DNA of 64,000 nt from Cadophora sp. MPI-SDFR-AT-0126 (taxonomy: Eukaryota; Ascomycota; Leotiomycetes; Helotiales; Ploettnerulaceae), in contig JAGMVK010000001.1 of NCBI GenBank assembly GCA_020747065.1, positions 1,302,001 to 1,366,000 on the forward strand, read 5' to 3'. Below the pieces are notes generated by a model that had not been told where the DNA came from, did not search any database, and was given only the letters and a program-made list of their open reading frames with translations. Position numbers and translations under genes: made by a program. This document shows, in pieces, positions 52,615 through 64,000 of the stretch (position 1 is the stretch's first letter; the number at the start of each line of letters is the position of its first letter).

Positions 52615-53739
52615 CTTGAATCTTCGATGACGAAAATAATGAACTGAAAAAAGGCGAAGGCGGAACGTGAAAAGCGTGGAAATGGAGAGCCCGGCCGGCG
52701 GAAGGGTAAAAAAACAATGGATCGAATGAGGATTAAAGGATGATGAGGAGAAAGCAAGACCTTACCTGACGGCAGAACGTTGCATTATGTACTCACCCAG
52801 CATGAAGCATCCGTCTATTTGTCCAGGTTTGATACAAGCTCAGCTCAGTCGCTCCTCGGCAAGCAGAGCAACTTTGTGGAGACCTCGCCCCGGACTGTTA
52901 TAAAATTCCGGATATGATCCACTGCTCGAATCTGCATCTGGTGGGTGGGTCGGCATCATCAGACGAGCGTGTTTCGGCATCGTCTGAAAGTAGCGCACAA
53001 TCACCGGAACGAACCGAAAACTGACATCACAAGATGAAGTTGTTTTGACTATCACCAATTCGGAAGTGATATCTGCTAACTGCTCGGTTGGTGTTACCTC
53101 ATTAGGGAGTCGTCTGATACCGATGGTGAGCTGGTCATCGAGATGGGTATTCAGGTCTGAGATCGATGTTTCCAAATCCGCCCCTGTCTCGGTTGGACAG
53201 TCCTTGTTCCTCATGCGGATAGATCTTTTTTTTCTTCAAACTTGGACTCTAGAAAGAAATCTCTTCTCCAAAAGATTTGCGGTAGGTTGGACGCACTCGA
53301 ATATCAATTTAAGTCTTCCTCGCTTTCCCTCTTGGTCAGTATGGAGCAGGCGGATGACCTCAAGAGGTGCAACAGTTCAGCTCACTTGACTTTTTTTGTT
53401 GCTTAAGGTTTGCATTTGTCTTAATTTAGCGTGCGTATGACAGACGCAATAAAGTGAGATGCAGTATATAAGTGCTTCGAGAAACCCGAATTGTATTCCT
53501 TTTCACTCAGATACCCGATCCCTTCGAATGATCATTTTAACGTCTGCAGAGTCTTCATCCTCAAGAGTGTCAGATCGAACATGACTTGTCTCTCTCGGCT
53601 TCCAAGACCTTTCACTCAATGTTACCAGTTAACGCCTAAATGCCCAGACCAAATTTCAAGTAAGTGCCTTGCAGACCGCGAACGCCACATTTCTCTCTGC
53701 ACTTCATATGCAGTAGCTCTGTATAATGTCAACTTATCC
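52615..53739. other. Intergenic, no gene seen
   Basis: Upstream of the small secreted protein gene and downstream of the hypothetical gene at 53740. Overlapping ORFs on both strands (52840-53214, 53045-53389) carry no motif. Confidence 0.45.
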
Positions 53740-54882
53740 TCATTTCTCCTCTCTGGTAGGAAAAAGACCTCGTCCGATTGACTCAACGTCCACCACAGTA
53801 TTCGCATCAGTGTCTCTTTCCTTCCACACTACAACCTCACCATCATCCTTCTTCGAATCATTGTCCCCTTCACTCGACATCTCGCTCTCGCCACTGACCG
53901 ATCCAGAACTCCTAACAATCTTGATCTCATCATCCACTCCATAATGTCGCACCTTTCTGCGCATAATGTTGCGCTTCTCGCGAAAGAGTTGTTGTGCAGT
54001 GAGTGGGACGGGATATTTACCGTAGCCAATGATGTGGCCCGATTCGAAAGTGTCGGGCTCGATGACGCTGTGTGCTTCGGGCCAGCTAATGATATGGAAG
54101 CCCTCGGGGATGAATGGACCGCTTTCTGGCACAATACTTGGTACTATGTGTCTTCTGATCAGACCGGTGGTCTTTGCTGGCTTCCGAGAAGCATGGCTGT
54201 GTTTTCGACGGCTTGACTTTGGCTTTGGTGTGGGAGTTGCGGGGGTCTGCTGCGATGTGACATCTCTGTGCTGCAAGTTGGTTTCGGAAGATGTGCGAGT
54301 ATTGATCTCGTTAGATGTTGATGTATGCGGAGATGGTGGTGAGGTAGGAGAAGTCCAGAATCGCCTCGGGCGAATGCTGCCATCTTTGCCAGGGGTTGGT
54401 GGCTCGCTTATCGTTTGCGTTGTTGACACCGATGAAGAAGGCGATAGAGGAGGAACTTCGGAGGGAGGGCTTGACTCAATGCATCCTCCATTCTCGCAAT
54501 TATCGTTTGGATTCCACAGTAACGTATAGGACGAGGGATGGGTCGAAGGAGGAGTTGTGGGAGGAGCCGCTGCTTCGGAGAAGGTCAGGTGACCAGACGA
54601 CGAGGGTTCCAGAACACTTGACAGAGTTGTGGCGTTCTTTTGAGATGAGAGGTGATCGTTGTCGGCAGATGCTGTAAGTATTTTGTCGATTCCATTTTGA
54701 AGTACGGTGGAGGCTTTGTTGGAATAATTGGCAGAGCTGTGCTGGCGACAATAGATCGAAAGAGTCGAAAGAGGGAGATGGAGGGTCTTCGTTATTGTCG
54801 GCGATGGTGTTTGAGGAGGTGTAAGCCATTCGTAGAATATATCTTTGTCTGACTCTTCCATCTTGAAGGCTTCTGAAGCCAT
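53740..54882 (-). CDS. Hypothetical Ser/Thr/Pro-rich protein
   Basis: A single minus-strand exon of 380 residues from the ATG at 54882 (MASEAFKMEESDKDIFYEWL). The longer frame to 55005 begins with TTG and looks like leader. Most of the protein is low-complexity Ser/Thr/Pro, probably disordered. A more conserved-looking block lies in the C-terminal third: LIRRHIVPSIVPESGPFIPE, GFHIISWPEAHSVIEPDTFE, HIIGYGKYPVPLTAQQLFRE, followed by a basic KRNIMRRKVRHYG. I know no named domain for it. Many Ser/Thr-Pro pairs suggest proline-directed phosphorylation (inference). Confidence 0.6.
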   Translation of the reverse strand: MASEAFKMEESDKDIFYEWLTPPQTPSPTITKTLHLPLSTLSIYCRQHSSANYSNKASTVLQNGIDKILTASADNDHLSSQKNATTLSSVLEPSSSGHLTFSEAAAPPTTPPSTHPSSYTLLWNPNDNCENGGCIESSPPSEVPPLSPSSSVSTTQTISEPPTPGKDGSIRPRRFWTSPTSPPSPHTSTSNEINTRTSSETNLQHRDVTSQQTPATPTPKPKSSRRKHSHASRKPAKTTGLIRRHIVPSIVPESGPFIPEGFHIISWPEAHSVIEPDTFESGHIIGYGKYPVPLTAQQLFREKRNIMRRKVRHYGVDDEIKIVRSSGSVSGESEMSSEGDNDSKKDDGEVVVWKERDTDANTVVDVESIGRGLFPTREEK

Positions 54883-55955
54883 TGGTATTGTTGTGTTGAC
54901 GTGGTTGCTTCGTATTGTCGTTCCTTCGTATTGTGATGTTTGGTGATGTTGTTGTCTTTGACAAAGATGACTTGAAGTTTCAAGATAATTCAATTCAGGC
55001 AGCAATAGAACACAGACAATAAAGCAGAGGTGAACTCTTTATGGTGGGTTCAATTATCAGGTTGCAACTTATATGATGGTCTACTTGAGATGTCATCTGG
55101 GTTAGGTATTTGCTAATCTGCTACTTTCTTTGGTATCGAGTAGCTAGCTGATTTGAACCAACCTTTTCTCAGTTTTAGAATATGAAGAATGTTATGTGGG
55201 GATTTTGACTATAAGTAGTGGTTCCTATGGAGCAGCTTCCGATACATCATATTTTGTTCAAGCAAGGCAAGGGAGCAAACATCCGATCAATACCACCGTT
55301 GGACAGACCGTAGCACGCAAGCTTCCGTATCCAGCTGCAGCTATCTTCTCTTTTCAGCCCTTGCGTCGGCAAGTACTCTCACGAGTGTCAGAAGTCTATT
55401 TTCGATAGAATTAAAAGTTAATTTGGAGATTACAAGTCAGCTTTTCCTGAACAGCTTGAATCAAAAAGTTTTCGAGCGGGAGAGACGGAAGGATATACAT
55501 CTTTGTAAGAGCGTTGATTTAGCACTATAAAATGTAATCGAATGGATCAAATAGCTCGCTATAAATCGCAATTGCCAATGAAGTTTCGTGATTGCACGTC
55601 ACAGTGCAGGTGGGAATGCTTCCCAAGCAGCGTAGGAGCAGGTTTCGTACTTCAAGGTACCCGATCAAATACGGTAGCAACATCACACAGTTCTTGTGGT
55701 AAGGGCAACTTGAGATAGACATTTACCGCATGGCCCGACTGTTTACATGGGAGGTCTAAAACTCGCGTATCCCTCCTTTCAGTGGGGGTGCCAAGGACAG
55801 TGCACGCAGCACCGAAAGAGACGTGCGCCTCATTCAGGCACAATTGAGCTGTGCCGTACCAACATGAAAATGAACATTCGATACTGACTCCAAGAGATGT
55901 CCACCTAACCTCATGCCTCTCATTTAGCACTCAAGTCCACGGCTTGCTCTCAGCC
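54883..55955. promoter_or_regulatory. Divergent intergenic region, no gene seen
   Basis: Between the hypothetical gene (minus) and the membrane protein gene (plus). Short ORFs only and no repeat. Confidence 0.45.
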
Positions 55956-57205
55956 ATGGCGACATTCACTCATTTGTGTATTCTGATGCTCAAAATTTTT
56001 CTGATCACTCACGTCTACGCCAAGCAAGGATCCAACAGTGCTGTGAAATGGATCGAAGCAGGGAGGCACGTCGTCATCGGTCTCGCGACTCCAGACCTAT
56101 TCTACTGTTTGTCTCCCCCAATTTCTTGCTCTCAGACGCCTCTTGAATCCATGACTATGTCTTTTGATTCCTTTTGCTTGTTGAGCTGCCGCTGACTGAA
56201 TATGTGCGGGAAGGGGACTCAAAACACGAAGTCTCAACGCACTATCCTGGGGGCTTCTTCTTTGACCTCAGGCTGAGCCCCGACAATCTGACGCTCCTTC
56301 TGAATGGCGAAGCCATCCTGCCCCGCGCGCGCACACACGTCCCGGCCTCCCTTCGTGCCTCGCAAGTAGGGGTGGTTGTGAATAGTGTTACACACCAAAG
56401 CAGCATAAGTGTCCCACAATCCACTGTCATGGATTTGGATTACTATATCGAAACACCAGATACCACTTCTTGGACCTCTATATACAATACGAAATATAAT
56501 CCACGGGTTCATATCGATATCCTGCGCGCCAACCTACCGAGTTCGACAGGATATAACGCGCCTCTCTCCTCAGATGTGCAAGAAACGATCTGGATTTGGC
56601 TGGAAGATCTCTCCGAGCACCCTCCTGGCACGCTATACGCCAATATACCACTTAAAATCAGCCGCGTGGAAGTCAATAAACGCTGGTTGAATCATGACTC
56701 GGAGGGTACGACTACATATAGAAGTCGGAAGAGTCTGAGCGGATGCTATCTCTGGTCGTGGCTCTGCGCTGACATCGATGAATATCCGTATTACGAGTAT
56801 ATATATCGGGAGAATTTCGATGAGTACGGGAAGAAAGGTTCGATGAGGCACTTTTTGACTAGACGATGGGGCAACATGGTGAATTTGTTGGGCTTTTGGC
56901 GGGCTGTTATTTTGCTGGCTGTTTGCGTCAGTATGATGCTTTCACCCTTTGTTTATGCTGGGCACAGGGGTGTGAAGGGTGTGCTTGAGATGTATCAGAT
57001 GAGGATAAAGGAAGTGGATGACTTCCTTGCGGATGAGGAAATTGATGGGTGGTTGGAGAGTGACCGCTATTACGAGGATTTTGGATATGATGAGAAAGAG
57101 GAGGCTGCTGAGGAGGAGGAGAGAGGGGAGAAGACTAGTGTCGAGAGATCTCTGCCTCCTCCTTATTCCGAAGAAGATGGGGGAGAGCTCGCCATGAAGT
57201 CATGA
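55956..57205 (+). CDS. Single-pass membrane protein with signal peptide, function unknown
   Basis: Exons 55956-56106 and 56214-57205 give 380 residues. The intron (GTTTGT..GGAAG, CTGAC branch site near 56191-56195) is 107 nt; this acceptor is the one that keeps the frame, joining ATPDLFY to WDSKHEVS. An N-terminal signal peptide (MATFTHLCILMLKIFLITHV) is followed by a lumenal or extracellular region with NLTLLLNGE and PPGTLYANIPLKISRVEVNK, then one transmembrane segment (FWRAVILLAVCVSMMLSPFV) near residue 295 and an acidic cytosolic tail ending in a PPPYSEEDGG, a PPxY motif that could bind WW-domain (Rsp5-type) ubiquitin ligases. No named family recognised. The unspliced ORF starting near 56174 would lack the signal peptide. 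Confidence 0.65.
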
Positions 57206-57992
57206 GGGACATCTTTACTGATAGCATTGTACTACTACGAATATTTGGATGCTACAGTACTTGTTCGCACGAATCTTCAAGATCGATGAAAAGTGGTAAG
57301 ACCAAGACGAAATGCAGTTCAGAAATCTACGTGTGCGATGCAAAACAATTTCCACAAGGCTCTAACATCCCCTTCATCCACTTCCTGCTGGACAGATCGC
57401 CAGCAACAACTACTGAGCTAGGTACCCAAACCCAGGATGCTGCTGCTGCATTGCCGCATGGCTCTTGAAGGTCTGAACAGATTGCCCGCCCCATGCCTCT
57501 CCGATAAAGTCTATTTCCTTTGTATCAATTCAATATTCGAATTTAAACCTGACTCTGGTAGTCATCCCAACGTAATCAGTCCCCTCTTCCAGCACTGACT
57601 CCTTAGTTCACTTCATCACATCCTCGAGCATAAACATCAACCAGGCAATCATTTCTCGGGGTATCACAGCCAAGAAATCTAAACTACTCATCTTCAATCT
57701 GTCTCGAAAATCTGCACTGTCTCGTGCATGACGGAGTAGTACTTGGAAATTGGACAGGACTCAGGATGTTGTGCCTTTATTTACATTGACCTGTCCTATG
57801 ACCACCTAAGCGAGAAATCCTCATCATCTCCAAACCCCAGAATCGCAGTATTGCCCTCAACACCGACAAACGTGTGATCCCAAACTCGATTTATTAGAAA
57901 AGAAGTGCCATTCATACATCCAAGCCCCAAACCTGAATCCCATCCAAACAACCTCACCCCACCCCCAGCCCCAACACTACCCTGAAATCCCC
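57206..57992. other. Convergent 3' flanks, no gene seen
   Basis: Between the membrane protein gene (plus) and the short hypothetical gene (minus). C/A-rich toward 57950, which belongs to the 3' end of the latter. Confidence 0.5.
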
Positions 57993-58499
57993 CTAAGTCA
58001 CCTTAACAGCCCCCTCCTCCCTAACCCAAACCCTCAACTCAAACCCCACCCCATGATCCCAATACCACAACCTCTCCACTTCCTCCAACTCCCTCCACTC
58101 CTCCCCATCACCAATCTCAATCCCGCTCCCTGGAAATCGCAAACTTTCCATCGCTTCGCGCGTTGCAATCTCCCGGAATCCAGGGCTGAAAAGTCGATTT
58201 GCTGGATTGAGGGAGAGGGGTTCGTGGGGGACGAAGTAGCGGGGTGAGGGGTGGCTGGTGCCAGTGTTGTTATTTTGGATGCTGCGGTAGTTGGATGTGC
58301 GCCTTGGTGGGAGTTGTTTCGGAGTGGAGAGGAGAGATGTTGAGGAGGAGTAAGTCGGTGAGAGTGCTGGTCTCGAGGTTCCCATGCCTGTTGACATACC
58401 CCGAGTTTTTTGATCTAAGGAATGACTCTTGACTTGGATGATGAAGTAGAAGATGGGTGAGTATCCATCTGGGGTGGTATCCGGGATGGAGACTTTCAT
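57993..58499 (-). CDS. Hypothetical protein, 168 residues
   Basis: Minus-strand ORF from the ATG at 58499 (MKVSIPDTTPDGYSPIFYFI). The same frame is open to 58877, but that upstream part is Ser/Pro/Thr-rich and leader-like. The C-terminal half (LFSPGFREIATREAMESLRF, EEWRELEEVERLWYWDHGVG, FELRVWVREE) looks folded. The segment after FYFIIQ begins with codons resembling a splice donor (GTCAAG), so one intron in this gene is possible. No family recognised. Confidence 0.45.
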   Translation of the reverse strand: MKVSIPDTTPDGYSPIFYFIIQVKSHSLDQKTRGMSTGMGTSRPALSPTYSSSTSLLSTPKQLPPRRTSNYRSIQNNNTGTSHPSPRYFVPHEPLSLNPANRLFSPGFREIATREAMESLRFPGSGIEIGDGEEWRELEEVERLWYWDHGVGFELRVWVREEGAVKVT

Positions 58500-59016
58500 G
58501 GTACTGAGGTGGACGAGAAAGCTAGTTAGGATGGGGATGGAGCTTTTGAATCTTGTGAGGGGAGCGTGCGTTGTTTGTTTGGAGAGGAGGTGTGCGAGGT
58601 AACAGAAGGTAGAAGGGATGGCGGAGGAGCAGCAGAGGGGATAGGGCGCCATGATGAGGGGAGGGGCGGGGGTGATTGGGCGTAGTGGTGTGGCGAGTGG
58701 ATTTGCTGGGTGGATGAGAGCAGTTGTTCGAAGGGATTGGGGGCTCGAGATGGACTGGTATGATTTTGTATGGAAACAGTTGGTCTCTGGAGCGCGAAGA
58801 GAGTAAATTGATACATGTCGACATGAATCGTATTCACTGTTCTGTGAGCATGACATTGCGAGATTCAGAACAGTCATTCAGAACGAGAACTGTGGAAACA
58901 GGAAGCTGAGGGTGAAATGGAGAACCAGGCGGCAGAACTTGTCCTGGACTGGAAATATCAATCGCTTACAAATGGCAACAAGATAGCTTGCAGAGCTCCA
59001 ATAGCGGACCTTATGA
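58500..59016. other. Intergenic, no separate gene seen
   Basis: Upstream open frame of the hypothetical gene and 3' flank of the Med2-like gene. No independent support for coding. Confidence 0.4.
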
Positions 59017-60199
59017 TTACTCCAGCCCGAAGAAAGCATTGTCAAACTCTCCATGCTGAAGTTCACCGCCCCCACTATTACCGTCGTCATCTCCTCCCCC
59101 AAAGAACATGTCATCAAACACACTATCCTCAGCACCAACCATTCCCATATCCAAATCCAGATCCATACCATCATCTCCACCCACCATAGCAAACAACTCG
59201 TCCCCGAGTTTGTTCTGATCATCCGTGTTCTGATTTTGAGTCTGACTCTGACTCTGATTCGCATTTTTATTTGTAATTGTGTTGGTCTGACTGGGATTCG
59301 TATTTCCAAAATTGGATAAGTCGAAATCATTATTCTGGGTCTGTGAAGTATCCTGATTTTGCGTTGTCGAATCCAGAGAGAAATCCATATCGTCGAAATT
59401 CAGGGTAGCATCGCCACTCTCATTATTATCTGTTATATCGAATAAGGAATCGAGCGCAGAATTCTGCCCGTCTTCTTCTTCGGCAGCTGGGGCACCCTCA
59501 GTATTTATGCCCAAGCCTATCGGCTTCGATTCTTGACTTGTGTCATTTGTTGACGCTGGGGGAGTAGGATCCTGGGGATGGACTTTCACATCCTCCGGGG
59601 ATTCTGTGATGGGATCTTTTGAAGTTTCCGGTGTAGACTTTGGTTCGTTCTGTGTTTGCTTTTCCGGGCTTTTTGTCCTCCTCTCCTCTTTGATAGTAGT
59701 CATCGGGGAGGTGTAAAGTTCGTTCCCAAATACAGTATCGCCATTGTCGCTCGATGTGTTTGTCTCCACAGTCTTTTCCTCTACAACCTCTTCCACTATT
59801 GGTTCGGGATTTTCTAATGCGAATCGTTTTGCGCGCAGCTCATCCAGATCTCTCAACAGCACCGATTTCGCTCGAAGCTATCCGCATATTAGCAATTGCT
59901 CCTCACTATCTCTCGCTCGGTCTTCTTACAATATCGCATTCCAGGTCGTCGAGGGCCATATGGAAGTTCTCAGCTGCACTTGGAATGATTGTCCGAAGCC
60001 TCGTATTTACTGTCGCAAGGGTCCTTCCACCATCTTTATTCGAAGGCCGAAGGGCTTTGCCAGTCTCTATGAGCTTCAAGGATATCAGTACCATTCCTGC
60101 AGTGTAATTTCCATGGATTAGGGCATTAACACTTACGACGGCATTTATCATGCTCTGGAGGACATCCAGAGCAGGCTTTGGTCTCCCTCCTTGAGCCAT
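59017..60199 (-). CDS. Candidate Mediator tail subunit (Med2-like)
   Basis: Minus-strand exons 60137-60199, 59930-60073 and 59017-59877 give 355 residues. Intron 1 is 63 nt (GTAAGT, TACTGAT branch site, TTGAAG) and intron 2 is 52 nt (GTAAGA..GATAG); splicing gives SMINAVLIETGKALRPS and LECDILRAKSVLLRDLDELR. The N-terminal ~115 residues form amphipathic helices (ATVNTRLRTIIPSAAENFHM, ALDDLECDIL). The rest is acidic, Asn/Gln/Asp-rich and disordered, ending in Gly/Asp-rich sequence. A short helical head with a DDLE-type helix and a long acidic tail is the layout of fungal Med2, a tail-module subunit linking activators to RNA polymerase II. The match is by layout, so the name is tentative. Intron 1 has no stop and could also be read as coding. 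Confidence 0.6.
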
Positions 60200-62440
60200 T
60201 GGAACCCGCCAAAAATACACAAGAGGAATAGGATAGTCAGCCTTGAAGCGCAGATGACTTTGGGAATAGATATCTGCCAGCAAGGGGGATGGCTGCGGCT
60301 GAAAACTTGGGAGGCTGTGAGTTGAAAGAAGGCTGACACAAGTGAAGTGCAGGCTGAGCACAGAGTAGTGAAGCTGCAGCGTCTCGCTTCGGGGAGGATT
60401 TGCCGATGACGACCGTGCCTAGGCCCAGGATTAGATCCAGACCAGATCGGACGGACCAGCAGTTGTCAAACCATCACAAGTTCGGACTCTCCCCGTTAGA
60501 GACGCTACCATGGTGAAAGTCTAATTGTCCCTAGATAGATAAGCCTTGTAAGTAGGTAAGCTAGGTATGTTGCTAGTGAAAGAAGGTTGGTTGTTTGAGT
60601 TGACTAATTATTGGGATATGTCTAGAGCAGTTTGTTTGAAGCTCAGGCGAGTTGCAAAGTAAAAAGGTCTAATGCACCAAAAGCCGTAAGCTCTGGAAGT
60701 TCATATATCCTGAACCTGATGAAAATGCACATACACCGACTGCTATTATTCTCACTCTAAACTAATGCTTCTTCCTGAGGTGGCAGTAGTATTCTCGAAG
60801 TGATTCAACCATCTTGGACTTACTAACACATGGGACAAAAGAGTCTGTGCGTCTGCAATTGCAAAAGAGCGACAGTTTCTTTCAAAGGCTTAGTCTACTC
60901 TTCAAAATTACAATCTCCGCATATATCGACAATCATGCAGGTACCCCTGAAATAGTGCCCTTCTTTCGCCTCGAAGCGGTTCATCTCATCCCACTTGAAA
61001 CCCCAGATGGCCGCATGATCTTCGAGCACACATTAGCTTGGCCGTCACGATCTGTGTGCTCTGATGGTCAGATTGTGCCATGAGCTCTGAGCTGGAGCTA
61101 AGGCTGCCAAACGACCGTTGTGGCTGGATCACGGCATTGAGACTACCGAACAGATATATACAGTACGGAACCAACGTTAATCATAGAAAGAGAAATAGTT
61201 TCCAATACCATACGTAGACTTGCCCGATTACTGTACTGCATGCGCTCTCTGGCATTACCTTGGGGTCGGTCTCGGCATAATCTTACTTATCGACCACCAC
61301 GCAAACTGCTGCAGATGAAATGCCCCCACCCCACCAGGCTCTGCAGCTCCATATTGTGTTGTGTTCATGTCGCTCCTAGCAAAGCTTCATGGTGTGATCA
61401 GCGAGACGAACGATTGGCTTTGCAGCAGAAGAGGGCGTTTTCATTTTCTTTTGGGGGTCTGCAGAAGCGAGCATGGAGGGGAGGTGCGATACAATAATTG
61501 GCACCTAGCTTTTAGCTTAGCCTCGGACTCGGATTCTGCGTCTGGCAAAGTATATTTCTACATTCTTGCAGTGGTAATGAGAATAATTTAAGAACATCAG
61601 CTCTGTCGTCACTATCTGCTGGTGCACGATCCGAGCCTTCTCGTCTCTTTTAGCTGTAAATGTCTCAGATAATTTCTGTGATATGATGATGATATCTTTG
61701 TCGTGATGCAGAACGGGTGCAGCTCAGCAGTAGCAGTAGCAGCAGCAGCAGCAGCTCGGCCAAGCCTAAGCAGCCCACTTCATTGGCGCTAATAAGTCGC
61801 AGGCCCTGGACACTGGATAAGCAACCTTCCACTCTCTTCGTCGACCCATCTCTTTCCCTCCCTCCTCTCCCTCTTCCTCCCAAGCATCTAATCCAGCAAG
61901 TTTCCTCCATCGACAGACGTCTAGGTTGCGAGTGGTTTTCTTCCTCTCTCTTCCTATCGTCCCTTTCTGCGGTTTCTTTCTTCCATTCAACTCAAGTCAA
62001 GTCCTCATCGTCGTCCTCTCGTCGTCGTCGTCGCCTTCTTAACTTTCACATTGGTCTACTGTCCTCTCGCAGAGCTTCCCTCCGCTTTGTTGTCGTATCG
62101 CTCGTCTTCATCCCTTAAGCTTCATCGCGCATTCAAGTAATAGCGATATTTCTTCCCCTCGACATTCACCCTTTCCTCCTCGGTCTTCTGCAGAAGGCCG
62201 ATAATCGATTTTCGAGTCTCTGCGCCGTTCTTATCGTTCGAGTCACACAAGCACAAGGCATCTGCCAGAGCAGCATCAGAAGCTCAGCCGCTTTTCCATC
62301 TCTCTCTGCTGTCCGGAGTTTTGGCTTGAAAGTACTTTCTGCGAAGTTGAGTCTTTGCTCTGCCGCTGTAATATCACCATCGCATATCTCGCCAGCGCAA
62401 TTTCGATTCGGATTTTCTCCAGCATTTGACACGACCAACA
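60200..62440 (+). promoter_or_regulatory. Divergent intergenic region with a long C/T-rich leader for the PUB1-like gene
   Basis: 2.2 kb with no supported gene. It contains an AGC repeat at 61725-61756, then a strongly C/T-rich run from about 61830 to 62165, and ordinary leader sequence to the start at 62441. The 60400-61200 stretch has only short ORFs. Confidence 0.5.
61725..61756. repeat. AGC/AGT trinucleotide repeat
   Basis: About ten AGC-type units with two AGT interruptions near the 5' end of the array, upstream of the C/T-rich leader. Confidence 0.75.
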
Positions 62441-64000
62441 ATGGCAGACAACGGACCTCCTCCTTCTGGCGCTCAGCTGCCTCCACCCCCGCAGACGACA
62501 GCTGGTGCGCCGGGCTATGAAAATGGGCATAGTGGCCAGGCCAATACCCACATGCCACCACCACCTCTCCCGCCGGTCATAATCCCGCAGAATACGAATC
62601 CTATTCCAACAGCTATCTCATCGCCAATGGGGGAAAATGGAGGAATGATGTCGCCCGACAGTACTGGTGGATTTGTGCGCCGGGCTGCCCCTGAGCCCAA
62701 TAAGCGCGCTTTGTACGTTGGAGGTCTTGATCCAAGAGTTACGGAAGATGTGCTTCGCCAGATCTTCGAGACTACTGGGCATGTGCAAAATGTCAAAATC
62801 ATTCCAGACAAGAATGTAGGTGCCGTACGTATCAAATCTTAAGTCGAACTCTTGGAAATTTTGTCGCGCAATACTCGAGCATTGATTCTATTGGATTCTC
62901 TTTGAACGGCATCTAGCCGAGTTTCCGCTCTGTTTGATAGAAGCATTCACTACAACAGACGTTTCTTTCCTCAAAAGCTCGCCCCACTAACATTTTTCGA
63001 CTTCTAGTCAAAAGGTTTCAACTACGGTTTTGTCGAATACGACGACCCTGGAGCAGCAGAACGCGCCATGCAGACCTTGAACGGCAGACGTGTTCACCAG
63101 GCGGTATGTTCTCGAGCCTTTTTCATCTTCTGTTTGACATCGATACTGACTATTTTTATTTTTAGGAAATCCGCGTCAACTGGGCATATCAATCCAATAC
63201 CTCAAACAAGGAAGATACCTCGAACCACTTCCATATCTTCGTTGGCGATCTCTCCAATGAAGTCAATGATGAAGTCCTCCTCCAAGCGTTCTCCGCCTTT
63301 GGCTCCGTCTCAGAAGCTCGTGTTATGTGGGACATGAAGACTGGTCGATCTCGTGGATATGGATTCGTTGCTTTCCGTGAGCGTCAAGATGCTGAGAAGG
63401 CACTGAGCTCTATGGACGGAGAATGGTTGGGATCTCGAGCCATCCGCTGCAACTGGGCCAACCAGAAGGGCCAGCCTTCGATTTCTCAGCAACAAGCTAT
63501 GTCTGCCATGGGCATGACCCCAACCACTCCGTTTGGTCATCACCACTTCCCAACCCACGGTGTCCAGAGCTACGACATGATTGTTCAACAGACCCCTGCT
63601 TGGCAAACCACTGTCTACGTTGGCAATCTTACACCATACACCACCCAGAACGACCTCATCCCTCTCTTTCAGAACTTCGGCTACGTTGTTGAGACACGCT
63701 TCCAAGCTGATCGTGGATTCGCCTTTGTTAAGATGGACACACATGAGAATGCAGCAATGGCCATCTGTCAATTGAGCGGCTACAACGTCAATGGCCGACC
63801 TCTCAAGTGTAGTGTAAGTGAAATCTGCATGTTTCTTTACTCGAGTAGGTAGCTAACTTGAAGTCAGTGGGGCAAGGACAAGGCACCAGGCCAGCCAGGC
63901 TTGGATGGAGCTCAAGCAGCCTGGAGCCCTCAAGCACCCACCCCCGGTGGTTACCCAGGAACTCCATCACAGTACTTCCCTCAATATGGTGGAATGCCTC
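62441..64000 (+). CDS. PUB1: PUB1/TIA-1-type RNA-binding protein with three RRMs (cut by window edge)
   Basis: Exons 62441-62824, 63008-63103, 63166-63813 and 63868 to the window edge. Introns are 183 nt (GTACGT..TCTAG), 62 nt (GTATGT..TTTAG) and 54 nt (GTAAGT..GTCAG), all in phase 0. A Pro-rich N-terminus precedes RRM1 (ALYVGGLDPR ... FNYGFVEYDD), RRM2 (HIFVGDLSNE ... GYGFVAFRER) and RRM3 (VYVGNLTPYT ... GFAFVKMDTH); RNP1 and RNP2 are intact in each. The last exon is Gly/Pro/Gln-rich. The layout is that of TIA-1 and yeast Pub1, which bind poly(U)/AU-rich mRNA, stabilise transcripts and join stress granules. The start at 62441 gives MADNGPPP. An alternative donor (GTAGGT) nine bases earlier would remove three residues. 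Confidence 0.95.

Overview
The window is nuclear DNA of a filamentous ascomycete (Pezizomycotina). The protein set (RAD5, PRP8, ribosomal protein L34, a PHO8-type alkaline phosphatase, a fungal PUB1/TIA-1-type protein) and the many short introns (mostly 44-130 nt, GTANGT donors, CTAAC/CTGAC-like branch sites) fit this group. Gene content suggests a Leotiomycetes-like plant-associated or saprophytic fungus, but that is inference. I support 23 protein-coding genes. I saw no tRNA or rRNA gene, no intact transposon and no CRISPR array.

Left part (1-5.5 kb): the 5' part of RAD5 (minus, running off the left edge) is divergent from a complex I assembly factor NDUFAF6-like gene. A BTB-like gene with an uncertain 3' end follows. 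From 5.4 to 15.4 kb there is a gene-poor island. Its only gene is a small two-repeat Myb/SANT protein with a Gln/His tract (about 10.2-11.2 kb, minus). The island also holds pyrimidine-rich tracts and microsatellites.

Middle (15.4-35 kb): PRP8, the central U5 snRNP protein (minus, three exons, no intein), is divergent from RPL34 (plus, four exons). A vacuolar alkaline phosphatase (four exons) and a small Cys-rich ORF follow. Next is a divergent pair of surface or secreted genes: a carboxylesterase with a GPI-like tail (minus) and an aspartic-protease-like membrane protein whose first catalytic Asp is missing (plus).

Right part (36-64 kb): an F-box protein, a two-PH-domain protein, a four-exon Cys-rich protein of unknown function, an Mpv17/PMP22-family membrane protein, a hypothetical protein, a Pex11-family peroxin, another hypothetical protein, a small secreted Cys-rich protein, a disordered protein, a single-pass membrane protein, a short hypothetical protein, a candidate Mediator tail subunit (Med2-like) and the first three and a half exons of a three-RRM PUB1/TIA-1-like protein running off the right edge.

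Most genes are ordinary housekeeping genes in no obvious pathway order. The least explained are the Cys-rich protein at 42.0-43.9 kb, the catalytically altered protease-like protein at 33-35 kb, the small secreted protein at 52.2-52.6 kb and the non-coding island around the Myb gene. All exon structures were worked out by eye from splice consensus and reading-frame continuity. No database search was run.
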